DNA from: JASLEW01 sp035544875
GTDB lineage: Bacteria > Acidobacteriota > Thermoanaerobaculia > Multivoradales > UBA5704
Reading direction: 5' to 3'
Length of the DNA stretch: 64,000 nt
NCBI GenBank assembly: GCA_035544875.1
Contig: DASZZP010000062.1
Coordinates: 147,916 to 211,915 of the forward strand
Position 1 is the first letter of the stretch, and every line of letters starts with the position of its first letter. This document shows positions 25,735 to 33,506 of this stretch, one piece after another. The position numbers and the translations under genes were made by a program. The notes under the pieces are model-generated. The model made no database searches. It was given only the letters and a program-made list of their open reading frames with translations, and was not told the origin of the DNA.

Positions 25735-27171
25735 TCAGGGGCGGGTGGCGACGGCGATGATCCCCAGCCCTGGGCCGGGCAGGAAGCGGTCGAGGTGGCG
25801 CAGCAGCGGGACGGCGACGTTGAAGAGCTTGAGCTGCAGGCGCCCGAACTCGCGCCGCTTGAGCAGCTTGCCGTTGAGGAACCAGCCGGGGACCGAGACG
25901 CGGTTGAAATCGCTCAGCGAGTCGACCGTGAAACCGGTCGCCTGGAGCTCGGCGGCGAGCGTTTCCTTCTGATAGCGGCAGCGATGCCCCAGCACCTCGT
26001 CGAGGCTGGAGTAGAGCCGCGGACCCTGCGGCACGTAGAGCACCAGCTTGCCGCCCGGCTGCAGCGCCGCATGCATGTTTCGCAGCGCTCGCAATGGATC
26101 GGTCACATGCTCGAGGACGTTGAGGCAGACCACCGTATCGAACCGGCCTGCCCAGCGCTCGAAGGCCGCCGGGTCCTCGAGATCGATGCGGTCGACCGAG
26201 AGATAGGGCTTGCCCAGCGCCAGGTTCTTCAGGTAGGCCAGGTACTGGGGGTTGATGTCGCTCGCCACATAGAAGTCGCGCGGCAACAGCCAGCCGGTCA
26301 TGTTGCCGATTCCGGCACCGATCTCGAGCACCTGCGCGCCGACGTGCGGCGCGATCGCATCGGCCATCCAGCGGTTGAAGCGCTGGGCGCGCTCCAGGCT
26401 GTGCAGGATGTGGGAGCCGAACTCGTCCTCGGCGTAGAGATCGTCGACCATCCAGAAGCGCAGGATGGCGCGCAGCGCCTTCCAGGCGTCCTTGAGCCCG
26501 ATCTTCTTGCCTTCGCGGTAGGTGCGCCCCAGATAGCTGATCGGGACCTCGAACAGCCGCCACTCGCGTTTGGCGACCTTGGCGGTGATCTCCGGCTCCA
26601 TCGCGAAGTCATTCGAGCGGATCGGCAGCGACTTGAGCAGCGGCGCCCGGAACGCCTTGTAGCAGGTCTCCATGTCAGTCAAGTTGAGGTCGGTGAAGAA
26701 GTTGGAAAGCAGGGTCAGGAAGCGGTTGCCCAGGGTGTGCCGGAAATAGAGGACGCGGCGCCGCTCGCTGGGCAGGAAGCGGGAGCCGTAGACGACGTCG
26801 GCGCCGTCTTCGAGGAAAGGGCGGACCAGGCGCGCGTAGTCGCGCGGGTCGTACTCGAGATCGGCGTCCTGGAAGACGATCAGATCGCCGGTGGCGGCCG
26901 CGATGCCGCGGCGGATGGCGGCGCCCTTGCCCTGGTTGGTCTCCTGCTCGAACAGGCGGATGCGGGTCGGGTGCTCGCGCGCCAGCTCGCGCAGGATCTC
27001 GCGGCTGCCATCCCTGGAGCCGTCGTCGACGATCAGCAGCTCGAGCTCCCGCACCTCGGGCACCGAGACGGCGAGGACGCGCAGCACCAGCTCGCGCACC
27101 AGGTAGCGCTCGTTGTAGACCGGAATGACGACCGAGAGCTTCAGTCCGGGGGGTAGAGTATCGGGAATCAC
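25735..27171 (-). CDS. Fused GT2 glycosyltransferase and SAM methyltransferase
   Basis: A 478-residue two-domain enzyme. Residues about 10-235 are a DPM1-like family 2 glycosyltransferase (KLSVVIPVYNERYLVREL, LIVDDGSRDGS, metal-binding QDADLEYD, VYGSRF). Residues about 265-420 are a class I methyltransferase with VLEIGAGIGNMTG as the SAM-binding glycine motif and CLNVLEHVTDPLRALRN. It could attach a sugar to a lipid or glycan and methylate the product or its neighbour. The GTG at 27171 gives the GT domain after nine residues; no strong Shine-Dalgarno is seen, so the start is uncertain. It lies 47 bases after another GT2 gene and probably shares its transcript. Confidence 0.88.
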   Translation of the reverse strand: MIPDTLPPGLKLSVVIPVYNERYLVRELVLRVLAVSVPEVRELELLIVDDGSRDGSREILRELAREHPTRIRLFEQETNQGKGAAIRRGIAAATGDLIVFQDADLEYDPRDYARLVRPFLEDGADVVYGSRFLPSERRRVLYFRHTLGNRFLTLLSNFFTDLNLTDMETCYKAFRAPLLKSLPIRSNDFAMEPEITAKVAKREWRLFEVPISYLGRTYREGKKIGLKDAWKALRAILRFWMVDDLYAEDEFGSHILHSLERAQRFNRWMADAIAPHVGAQVLEIGAGIGNMTGWLLPRDFYVASDINPQYLAYLKNLALGKPYLSVDRIDLEDPAAFERWAGRFDTVVCLNVLEHVTDPLRALRNMHAALQPGGKLVLYVPQGPRLYSSLDEVLGHRCRYQKETLAAELQATGFTVDSLSDFNRVSVPGWFLNGKLLKRREFGRLQLKLFNVAVPLLRHLDRFLPGPGLGIIAVATRP

Positions 27172-27218
27172 CTGGGGCTCGACAGGCTCGATAGGAAGAA
27201 TCCTTCTGGCTGCGGCGC

Positions 27219-28022
27219 TCAGCTGAAAAGGCGGGAATGCCGGATTCCCTTGACGTGCAGCTTGTAGGCCGCGACCGCTCCGAGCACCGCAATGCCGTAG
27301 CGGACGCTGCGCCAGAAACCGATCTGCGATGCCTCGTCGAAGTAGCGGGTGGCGATCGGGATCTCGCGAATGTGCATGCCCTTGTACACCCCTTGCGCGA
27401 TGATCTCGGTGTCGAAGACGAAGTCGTCGGAGTCGGCTTCGAGATCGACCGCCTCGAGGTAGCGCCGGCTGTAGGCGCGCAGGCCCGAGTGATACTCCGA
27501 GAGGAAGACGTAGAAGGCCGCGTTGGCCGCCGCGGTCAGGAACAGGTTGGCGAAGTACTTCCACTTCGGCATGCCGCCTTCGATCGGACGGCCGCCGAGC
27601 ATGCGGCTGCCGAACACCGCGTCGCATTCGCCCGCCAGCAGCGGACGCACCAGCTCGGGGATGTAGCGGGGGTCGTACTGATGGTCGGGATGGACCATCA
27701 CCACGATGTCGGCGCCGCGGGCCAGCGCCTCGCGATAACAGGTCTTCTGGTTGCCGCCGTAGCCCCGGTTGCGCGGGTGAACGAGGGTGTGGAGACCGAG
27801 CGCGTGCGCCACCTCCACCGTATGGTCGCGGCTGGCATCGTCGACCAGGACGACGTCGTCGACCCAGTCGAGCGGCAGGTCGCGGTAGGTGCGCTCGAGC
27901 GTCTTTTCGGCGTTGTACGCCGGCATCACCACAGAGATCTTGAGCGAGCGGGCTGGCGAGGGCTCGACGCGCGGCTCCGGCAATCTCCGCTCTTCGCGCT
28001 GGACCACAGGACGGGCCACCAT
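27219..28022 (-). CDS. Family 2 glycosyltransferase, DPM1-like
   Basis: A 267-residue cytoplasmic or membrane-associated GT-A enzyme, probably transferring a sugar to polyprenyl phosphate or a lipid-linked glycan. It shows LKISVVMPAYNAEKTLERTY, VLVDDASRDHT, RNRGYGGNQKTCYREAL, a DxH metal site in MVHPDHQYDPRYIP, and FGSRMLGG. A hydrophobic patch (FANLFLTAAANAAFYVFL) may associate with the membrane. TATACT (28037-28032) ends nine bases before the ATG, giving an almost leaderless transcript. The next gene downstream is the GT2-methyltransferase fusion. Confidence 0.9.
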   Translation of the reverse strand: MVARPVVQREERRLPEPRVEPSPARSLKISVVMPAYNAEKTLERTYRDLPLDWVDDVVLVDDASRDHTVEVAHALGLHTLVHPRNRGYGGNQKTCYREALARGADIVVMVHPDHQYDPRYIPELVRPLLAGECDAVFGSRMLGGRPIEGGMPKWKYFANLFLTAAANAAFYVFLSEYHSGLRAYSRRYLEAVDLEADSDDFVFDTEIIAQGVYKGMHIREIPIATRYFDEASQIGFWRSVRYGIAVLGAVAAYKLHVKGIRHSRLFS

Positions 28023-28031
28023 GCCTGCGAG

Positions 28032-28037
28032 AGTATA
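28032..28037 (-). promoter_or_regulatory. -10 box close to the GT2 start
   Basis: Reading leftwards TATACT is followed by nine bases and the ATG at 28022, so the leader would be two or three bases. No -35 box is evident 16-18 bases upstream. Confidence 0.35.
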
Positions 28038-28193
28038 CCCGAAACGCCGCGATCACCCTGCTCACCGAAAACCGGAGCGCCACGGGCATGCCTCGAGCTC
28101 TACGCCCTCGCGGGCGTCCCCGCTTCCTTCGCGCCGGCGATGTCCGGTCGAGAGCGGGTAGCGGCCGAGACCGGCGAGCGACACCGCGCGGAT

Positions 28194-28973
28194 CTACGGA
28201 GCAGCGACTGTTCGCCGCAGGACGATCTTCGCAAACATGGCAATCTGCCCGTTCCACCGACCAAGCCAGCGCTCGATGAGGGTCCAGAATGGAAAGCTCC
28301 ACCCAGGCATCGAGAACCGGAGGGAGATGCCACCACTGAGCAGGTAACGGAAGGGCATGATGGGTTGAACAGATCGGATCTCCCAGGCGGGGAACTCCTG
28401 TTCGAATTGATTCCGATCGCGACAGAAAAGAATCCAAGGTAGCGCGCCGTTGACACCTGCCAAAGGCCCGCTTGCCGGAAGCTCCCACTCGGCTGCCTCG
28501 GGTTCGAAGGGCTCATGATGAAAACACGAGAAAACAAAGCGAGACCACGGAGTGACCCACGGCTCGATAAGCACCAGTACGCCCTTCGGCCGCAGGCAGC
28601 GGGACGCCTCCCAGAGAAATCGTCGGACCGGTTTGAGGTGATGTAGCACATTTGTACCCACGACCGCACCAAGCACCGCGTCTGGCATGGGGAAAGCAGT
28701 CGCGTCCATTGCACAGCGAATGCCAGAAAGCGGGAATACCTCAGAAGTGATCAAACTGGGAAGGTACTCCGAAAGAAAGCCTGGGCCGGAACCGATCTCG
28801 AGCAGCGGACCGGGAAGAGCTGAAAGCTCCGCCACCAGCGCCGCGTACCACTCTTCGTATATCCTTCGCAGAAACCGCTTCTGCTGGAGAATGTCCTTCC
28901 GCAGGAGCGTCGTGCGAGGATCATCCAGATCCAGATCGCGCGTGAGGGGGTGGGCAATCAGATCCTTGAACAT
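28194..28973 (-). CDS. Class I SAM-dependent methyltransferase
   Basis: A 259-residue methyltransferase. LLEIGSGPGFLSEYLP is the SAM-binding motif I, followed by MDATAFPMPDAVLGAVVGTN and VLHHLKPVRRFLWEA. The C-terminal part has aromatic patches (FVFSCFHHEPFEP, FPFWTLIERWLGRW). It resembles the methyltransferase encoded at 58308-59168 in length and order of motifs, so the two are probably paralogs. The ATG 28973 lies five bases after the stop of the upstream fusion gene and gives MFKDLIAHPLTRDL, matching the paralog. A methyl group on a terminal sugar often stops chain growth of exported polysaccharides, but this role is inference. G+C content here is lower than in the flanking genes. Confidence 0.85.
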   Translation of the reverse strand: MFKDLIAHPLTRDLDLDDPRTTLLRKDILQQKRFLRRIYEEWYAALVAELSALPGPLLEIGSGPGFLSEYLPSLITSEVFPLSGIRCAMDATAFPMPDAVLGAVVGTNVLHHLKPVRRFLWEASRCLRPKGVLVLIEPWVTPWSRFVFSCFHHEPFEPEAAEWELPASGPLAGVNGALPWILFCRDRNQFEQEFPAWEIRSVQPIMPFRYLLSGGISLRFSMPGWSFPFWTLIERWLGRWNGQIAMFAKIVLRRTVAAP

Positions 28974-28978
28974 CGCCC

Positions 28979-30439
28979 TCAGCAAAACTTGATCCGCCGC
29001 GCGGCGAAGAGTACCATCTTGAGAAGCAGCCAGCCGTGTTTCCAACGCTGAATATTTGTCGTTCCGTAGGTCCGTTGGTGGTAGCGGATCGGTACTTCGA
29101 CAATCCGAAGGTTGAGCCTCGCGGCGCCAAAAAGCAAATCAAAATCTCCGAAGGGATCGAAGTCACCGAAATAGGAGCGATTCTCCGCAATGCGGTCATA
29201 GTCAGCTCGTGACAGGGCCTTGGTGCCGCAAAGAGTATCCCTGATCGATTGATCCAAGAGCCAAGAGAAGGCGATGCCAAAGGCCTTGTTTCCCAGGAGG
29301 TTGATGAAGCGCATAGCCTTCGCCTCCATGGGGTAGACGAGCCGGACGCCGCTTGCAAACTCGCCCTTGCTTGATCGTAATACGTCATAGAATCTAGCAA
29401 GATCCTCGGGACGGACGGAGAGATCCGCATCGAGGATCATCAGGATTTCACCAGCGGCAGCGGCGAAACCCTGGCGCACGGCGTCGCCCTTGCCAATACC
29501 CGGTTGACGAAGAAGCCTCGCGCGCCGGTCAGGATGTTTCGCGATCTCCTCCTGAATGACCTCGAGCGTCCTGTCTTTCGAATGACCCTCGACAAAAATG
29601 AGCTCCGTTCCGCGTCCCATGTCTGGCGTGCGCCGAAAGATCTGCGCGATGTTCCCTTCTTCGTTGCGCGCGGGGACGACTACCGAAACCAGGGCTTCCT
29701 CTCCGGGGCGGCTCACCACAGCGCATCGCGCGACCACGAAGCTGGATAACGCCAGGTGCTTGAAGGGCCATAGGCGCACGAGGACGCGATTGCAGAACGC
29801 CGCCAGGCCGGGTACGGGGAAAGGCAGGAGGCACTCCTGCCAGCTGCGGACTGGCTCCAGATCGGTCAGGCGAAGGAGATTGAGAAGGTCCTCCACGGTG
29901 AGCCAGTTCTGGGGCAGAAGGGGCTTGGCGAGGCGGAGACGCTGGGCCAGCTCGAGCGGGAGTTGCCAGAGGCGGCTGAAGATATTGAAAATGAGACGCG
30001 TGCTGGGGATCATGAGATGTCTGAGCCCCTCGAGGGTCGCCTGAACATCCCAAAGGTCGTTGATCACATCCGAAAGGACGATCACGTCGAACCGACCTTG
30101 GAGGGCACCGAGAGCCTGAACGTCGGCGTTCACGAAGTGGAGGTGGGAATGACGCCGAGCCGCGCGCGCCAGCATCTCCTCGGAGAAGTCGACGCCAACA
30201 CCGAATTGGGGCTCGACTGCGGCAAGGAGGTCGCCGAGACCGCATCCGAGCTCGAGTACCCGCTGTCCCGGCAGTACCATTGAGCCGTAGATTTCCCGAA
30301 GGCGGCGATGATAAGCGCCTCCCCAACCTGACCACCGGTCGGTGAGGCGGGCAACGTGATTCCAGTGTTCGCGGCGGGCTGCGATGTAGCGAGCGTGGGC
30401 GGCGGAGCCTTTAGGAGGTGAGATCGTGGCGGGCATCAT
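28979..30439 (-). CDS. Fused SAM methyltransferase and GT2 glycosyltransferase
   Basis: A 486-residue protein with the reverse domain order of the fusion at 25735-27171. Residues about 25-225 are a class I methyltransferase (VLELGCGLGDLLAAVEP, VGVDFSEEMLARAARR, VIVLSDVINDLWDVQ). Residues about 250-480 are a family 2 glycosyltransferase (VSVVVPARNEEGNIAQIFRR, IFVEGHSKDRT, GKGDAVRQGFAAAAG, metal site LDADLSVRPED). The C-terminal WKHGWLLLKMVLFAARRIKF is amphipathic and basic. It is flanked by GDP-L-fucose synthase upstream (15-base gap) and a methyltransferase gene downstream (five-base gap). The operon has visibly lower G+C than its surroundings. Confidence 0.88.
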   Translation of the reverse strand: MMPATISPPKGSAAHARYIAARREHWNHVARLTDRWSGWGGAYHRRLREIYGSMVLPGQRVLELGCGLGDLLAAVEPQFGVGVDFSEEMLARAARRHSHLHFVNADVQALGALQGRFDVIVLSDVINDLWDVQATLEGLRHLMIPSTRLIFNIFSRLWQLPLELAQRLRLAKPLLPQNWLTVEDLLNLLRLTDLEPVRSWQECLLPFPVPGLAAFCNRVLVRLWPFKHLALSSFVVARCAVVSRPGEEALVSVVVPARNEEGNIAQIFRRTPDMGRGTELIFVEGHSKDRTLEVIQEEIAKHPDRRARLLRQPGIGKGDAVRQGFAAAAGEILMILDADLSVRPEDLARFYDVLRSSKGEFASGVRLVYPMEAKAMRFINLLGNKAFGIAFSWLLDQSIRDTLCGTKALSRADYDRIAENRSYFGDFDPFGDFDLLFGAARLNLRIVEVPIRYHQRTYGTTNIQRWKHGWLLLKMVLFAARRIKFC

Positions 30440-30454
30440 GGACGCGCGGGCCCG

Positions 30455-31450
30455 TCAGCTCGGCGACCCGCATTCATTCATGGCGTGCGCTCTCCTGCCT
30501 TGGATCGCGCTCTCATAGTTCGCGACAAACCAGCGGTAAGTTGACTCGATCCCTTCCCGCAGCCCGATCCGGTGCCGCCAACCCAGGGCGTGAAGACGAC
30601 CGACATCCAGAAGTTTTCTAGGAATTCCGTCTGGCTTTGAACTGTCGTACCGGAGGTCGATTCCAGGCGCTACGATTTCGCGGACGAGCTCAGCGAGCTC
30701 CCGGATGGTGATGTCCTCCCCCGTCCCCACGTTGATGTGCAGGTCGCCGTCAAAGTTTTTCATCAGAAACAAGCAGGCGTCGGCGAGATCGTCCACGTGG
30801 AGGAACTCGCGCCTGGGCGAGCCGCTACCCCAAACCGTCACTTGAAGATCGCCCCGCAGCCGGGCCTCATGGAATCTCCGAATGAGTGCCGGAATCACGT
30901 GGGAGCTCTCAAGATCGAAGTTGTCGTTAGGGCCGTAGAGGTTGGTGGGCATTGCGGAAATATAGTCCGCGGCATATTGCCTTCTGTACGCCTGGCATAG
31001 CTTGACGCCGGCGATCTTCGCAACGGCATAGGGCTCGTTTGTAGGTTCGAGCGTTCCGGTCAAGAGATCCTCTTCGCGGATCGGCTGGCGACACTCCCGG
31101 GGGTAGATGCAGGAGCTCCCGAGGTAGAGCAATCTCTTCACCCCGCAGACGCACGCGGCGTGGACTACCGTCGCATGGATCATGAGGTTGTCATAGATGA
31201 ACTCCGCGGGCCGAGTCGAGTTCGCCAGGATCCCTCCTACCGTGCCTGCAACAAGGAATACATACTCGGGACGGGTCGCCTTGAACCACTCATTGACCGC
31301 AGCCTGATCCCGCAGATCGAGCTGTTCGCGCGTTGCCTCCAAGAGATTGCGGAAACTCCCGTCCCGGAGGCGGCGGCCGATCGCCGAGCCGACCAGGCCG
31401 CGGTGACCAGCAACGAAAATTCGCGCCGAAAGGGGAATCTCAATAGACAT
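30455..31450 (-). CDS. fcl: GDP-L-fucose synthase
   Basis: Converts GDP-4-keto-6-deoxymannose to GDP-L-fucose with NADPH (3,5-epimerase and reductase). The 331-residue SDR protein has the cofactor loop FVAGHRGLVGSAI, GSSCIYP with the catalytic Ser, YAVAKIAGVKLC with the Tyr and Lys, and PTNLYGPNDNFDLESSHVIP. ATG 31450 is chosen because it gives the usual short N-terminus MSIEIPLSARIFVAG. The partner gmd is not in the window, so the substrate must be made elsewhere. It is first in a leftward operon with the methyltransferase-GT2 fusion and a methyltransferase, behind a promoter at 31490-31523. Confidence 0.92.
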   Translation of the reverse strand: MSIEIPLSARIFVAGHRGLVGSAIGRRLRDGSFRNLLEATREQLDLRDQAAVNEWFKATRPEYVFLVAGTVGGILANSTRPAEFIYDNLMIHATVVHAACVCGVKRLLYLGSSCIYPRECRQPIREEDLLTGTLEPTNEPYAVAKIAGVKLCQAYRRQYAADYISAMPTNLYGPNDNFDLESSHVIPALIRRFHEARLRGDLQVTVWGSGSPRREFLHVDDLADACLFLMKNFDGDLHINVGTGEDITIRELAELVREIVAPGIDLRYDSSKPDGIPRKLLDVGRLHALGWRHRIGLREGIESTYRWFVANYESAIQGRRAHAMNECGSPS

Positions 31451-31489
31451 CGGGATGAGGTACGCCGTGAGCCAATATGAAAACAACCA

Positions 31490-31523
31490 AGTATAGGCTA
31501 CGATGTCCTGTGCATGTTGTCAA
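31490..31523 (-). promoter_or_regulatory. Promoter of the fucose-synthase operon
   Basis: Reading leftwards, a perfect TTGACA (31523-31518) is followed after 17 bases by TAGCCT (31500-31495) and after 22 bases by TATACT (31495-31490). The first spacing is normal and the second hexamer is the better match. The promoter begins two bases after the stop of the upstream gene. Confidence 0.5.
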
Positions 31524-31524
31524 A

Positions 31525-33186
31525 CTACCCGGAACCGGGGCTCGGCGGCCGGTTGTAAGCCACCTTCAGCCGGAGCTGAAACTCGGCGGGGGTGCCGGCC
31601 GGGGGATTCGGGTCCGGCAGGAAGACGCAGGCGAGGGGCGAGACCGTCCGGAAGGATCCGCGCAATCCGGCGTGACCGGCCCATACCGCGAGCTCCCGCC
31701 GATTCCGGGCCACCAGCGCCCAGCGCAGCGGCGAAGCGGGAAGCTTCTCGGCAACCCGGTAGTGGTCGTGACCCTCCTGCATCGGGATGGCCAGGATCCG
31801 CTCCCGCGACAGGAAGTTGATCGGATAGACGCGCCAGAAGCTGCCGGCAATGGCGCCGACCCGTTGGGTTTCCAGGTATGCGAGCAGCTGCTGGTCATAG
31901 ACGGCGTTGGCGGCCAACCGGTGTCGAGATTCGGTCCAGGGCAGGCACGCTCCGGCCAGATTGAAGACGACGATCGCGACGGCGCAGGCTGCGGCGGCGG
32001 CCGGTAGGCGGGAAGCGAGGGCGGCGAGCGCCACCGCGATCAGCGCCGGGATGACCAGGTAGAGCGGCAGGAGGTAGCGCACCGGGAGGCCGCGGTCGGT
32101 GCCGGCCACCGTCAGGAGAACGAGAAGCAGCGCCGCGACCGCGACCAGGGCGAGCAGCGGCAGAGCCGAAGACGCCGGGCTCGAGGCCCTGGACTCGCGC
32201 CGCTGCCGTCTCCGGGCGCAGCGCCACAGCGGGAAAACCAGGAGCGAGGTGAGGGCAGCCATGCCAACCATGGCGAGCACCGGTCGCTGGAGAGCGAGCG
32301 AGACCGCGCTCGGTCTCTCGTCGTAGGCCACACTGGCGACCAACTCCCGCAGGTTGAATGTTGCGAGGTAGCGGGCATTGTCGAGCAGGGCTGCCCGTCC
32401 CGGGACGGGTCGGATGAGGGCGGTCTGCCGGAGGGAGGCCAACGGATGGCGGACGTTAAAGGCCAGCCACGGCAGCGCTCCGAGCAAGAAACCGGCGATG
32501 AACCGGGCGATGGCGTGGCGTTGCAGCAGGTCGCGGCGGCGCCAGGCCAGCCAGAGCAGAGCGGGAAAGGTGCACCCCAGAGACAGCAGTGAGGCCCACC
32601 AGGCAAGGCCGACGGAGAGCCCGAAGCCGAAGACCGACCACGGCGACCGGTCGCCTCGCACCAGGCGGGCGGCCAGCCAAAGCGAGCTGGCACAGAAGAG
32701 CAGGGTCTCCGGGTAGCCGCCCGCCGGCGTGGAGGTCCAGAACAAGAAGGCTGGCGATGGGAAGGCCGCGAAAGGCAAGGCGAGCAACGCCAGGCGCCGC
32801 CCCAAGGCCTCCCGCAGGAAGAGGTACCAGGCACCGAGCATCAGCGCGCTTGAGAGGACCGTTTCCGCGGCGAGCGAGCTGCGGGAGACGCCGAAGAGCG
32901 AGAAGAGCAGCGCGGTCAGGTGCCCCCCCAGCGAGCCGATCCGCTCGGCGACGTAAAAGACCGGGTGCTCCCAGCGCATGACTTTGAAGGCGCAAAGCGC
33001 GGTCAGGATCGCGTCGGCGTCGACCTGGTACTTGTAGCTCGGTAGCGCCATCGCGATCCGCAGCGCCAGGCCGAGGCAGAGAAGCAGCGGCACCGCCCAG
33101 ACTGCCGCGGGAACGAGCCGCTGGGCAAGGTCTTCAGGCTTGTCAGGTGAGCGGGGCTGGCCGGCTACGCGAACGTCAAGCGGCAC
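31525..33186 (-). CDS. Polytopic membrane protein, GT-C glycosyltransferase-like
   Basis: A 553-residue integral membrane protein with about 10-12 helices. Residues near 65 (SYKYQVDADAILTALCAFKV) carry an acidic motif in the first periplasmic loop, as in GT-C enzymes that use polyprenyl-phosphate sugars. A soluble C-terminal part contains VYPINFLSRERILAIP and SPLRWALVARN. The same order of motifs occurs in the membrane half of the 36196-38691 protein, so the two are paralogs. GTG 33186 with GGAAG six bases upstream is preferred to ATG 33270, which would add a disordered basic N-terminus. The sugar and acceptor are unknown. Confidence 0.78.
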   Translation of the reverse strand: MPLDVRVAGQPRSPDKPEDLAQRLVPAAVWAVPLLLCLGLALRIAMALPSYKYQVDADAILTALCAFKVMRWEHPVFYVAERIGSLGGHLTALLFSLFGVSRSSLAAETVLSSALMLGAWYLFLREALGRRLALLALPFAAFPSPAFLFWTSTPAGGYPETLLFCASSLWLAARLVRGDRSPWSVFGFGLSVGLAWWASLLSLGCTFPALLWLAWRRRDLLQRHAIARFIAGFLLGALPWLAFNVRHPLASLRQTALIRPVPGRAALLDNARYLATFNLRELVASVAYDERPSAVSLALQRPVLAMVGMAALTSLLVFPLWRCARRRQRRESRASSPASSALPLLALVAVAALLLVLLTVAGTDRGLPVRYLLPLYLVIPALIAVALAALASRLPAAAAACAVAIVVFNLAGACLPWTESRHRLAANAVYDQQLLAYLETQRVGAIAGSFWRVYPINFLSRERILAIPMQEGHDHYRVAEKLPASPLRWALVARNRRELAVWAGHAGLRGSFRTVSPLACVFLPDPNPPAGTPAEFQLRLKVAYNRPPSPGSG

Positions 33187-33303
33187 GGAATTCTTCCCTC
33201 GGCCCCTCAAGATAAGGTTGGCTGGATGCGGACGATCGCAGCGGCGCGGGCGACCATTCGCGCGGCGCATCTTGAAAAGACGTGTTTGTCGCTTCCTCTT
33301 TTC

Positions 33304-33333
33304 ACTCTATTTGTTGCAGAAGCGCCAAGTCAA
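33304..33333 (-). promoter_or_regulatory. Candidate promoter for the GT-C-like gene
   Basis: Reading leftwards, TTGACT (33333-33328), an 18-base spacer and TAGAGT (33309-33304). The leader to GTG 33186 is about 110 bases. Confidence 0.45.
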
Positions 33334-33389
33334 CCGACGGTGCACCCGGGGTGAAGGAAAGGCACGCGAGCCCGCGAGCCCGGGACTGA

Positions 33390-33419
33390 TTGAGGGCACG
33401 CCGGATGTTGCGCTATGAT
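33390..33419 (+). promoter_or_regulatory. Promoter of the sulfotransferase-GT2 gene
   Basis: TTGAGG (33390-33395), an 18-base spacer and TATGAT (33414-33419). A transcript starting near 33426 excludes the in-frame ATG at 33405 and supports the start at 33507. Confidence 0.55.
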
Positions 33420-33506
33420 CCTGCGTCGCCGCGGCTGAGAAAGCTTCCCGCGCCCGCCCAGACCGCCGCGGGAATCGCCTTCGCGCCCCTCGTCCTCATC
33501 GCCGGC

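Larger units (their letters stand above)
33187..33506. other. Divergent intergenic region with two promoters
   Basis: These 320 bases separate the leftward GT-C-like gene from the rightward sulfotransferase-GT2 gene. The stretch at about 33280-33320 is AT-richer. It holds a leftward promoter candidate (33304-33333) and a rightward one (33390-33419). No gene is seen. Confidence 0.5.

Noticed and set aside
33390..33506. Upstream starts (33390 or 33405) for the sulfotransferase-GT2 gene
   Set aside because: A TTGAGG/TATGAT promoter overlaps these codons, and the added residues are not conserved-looking.
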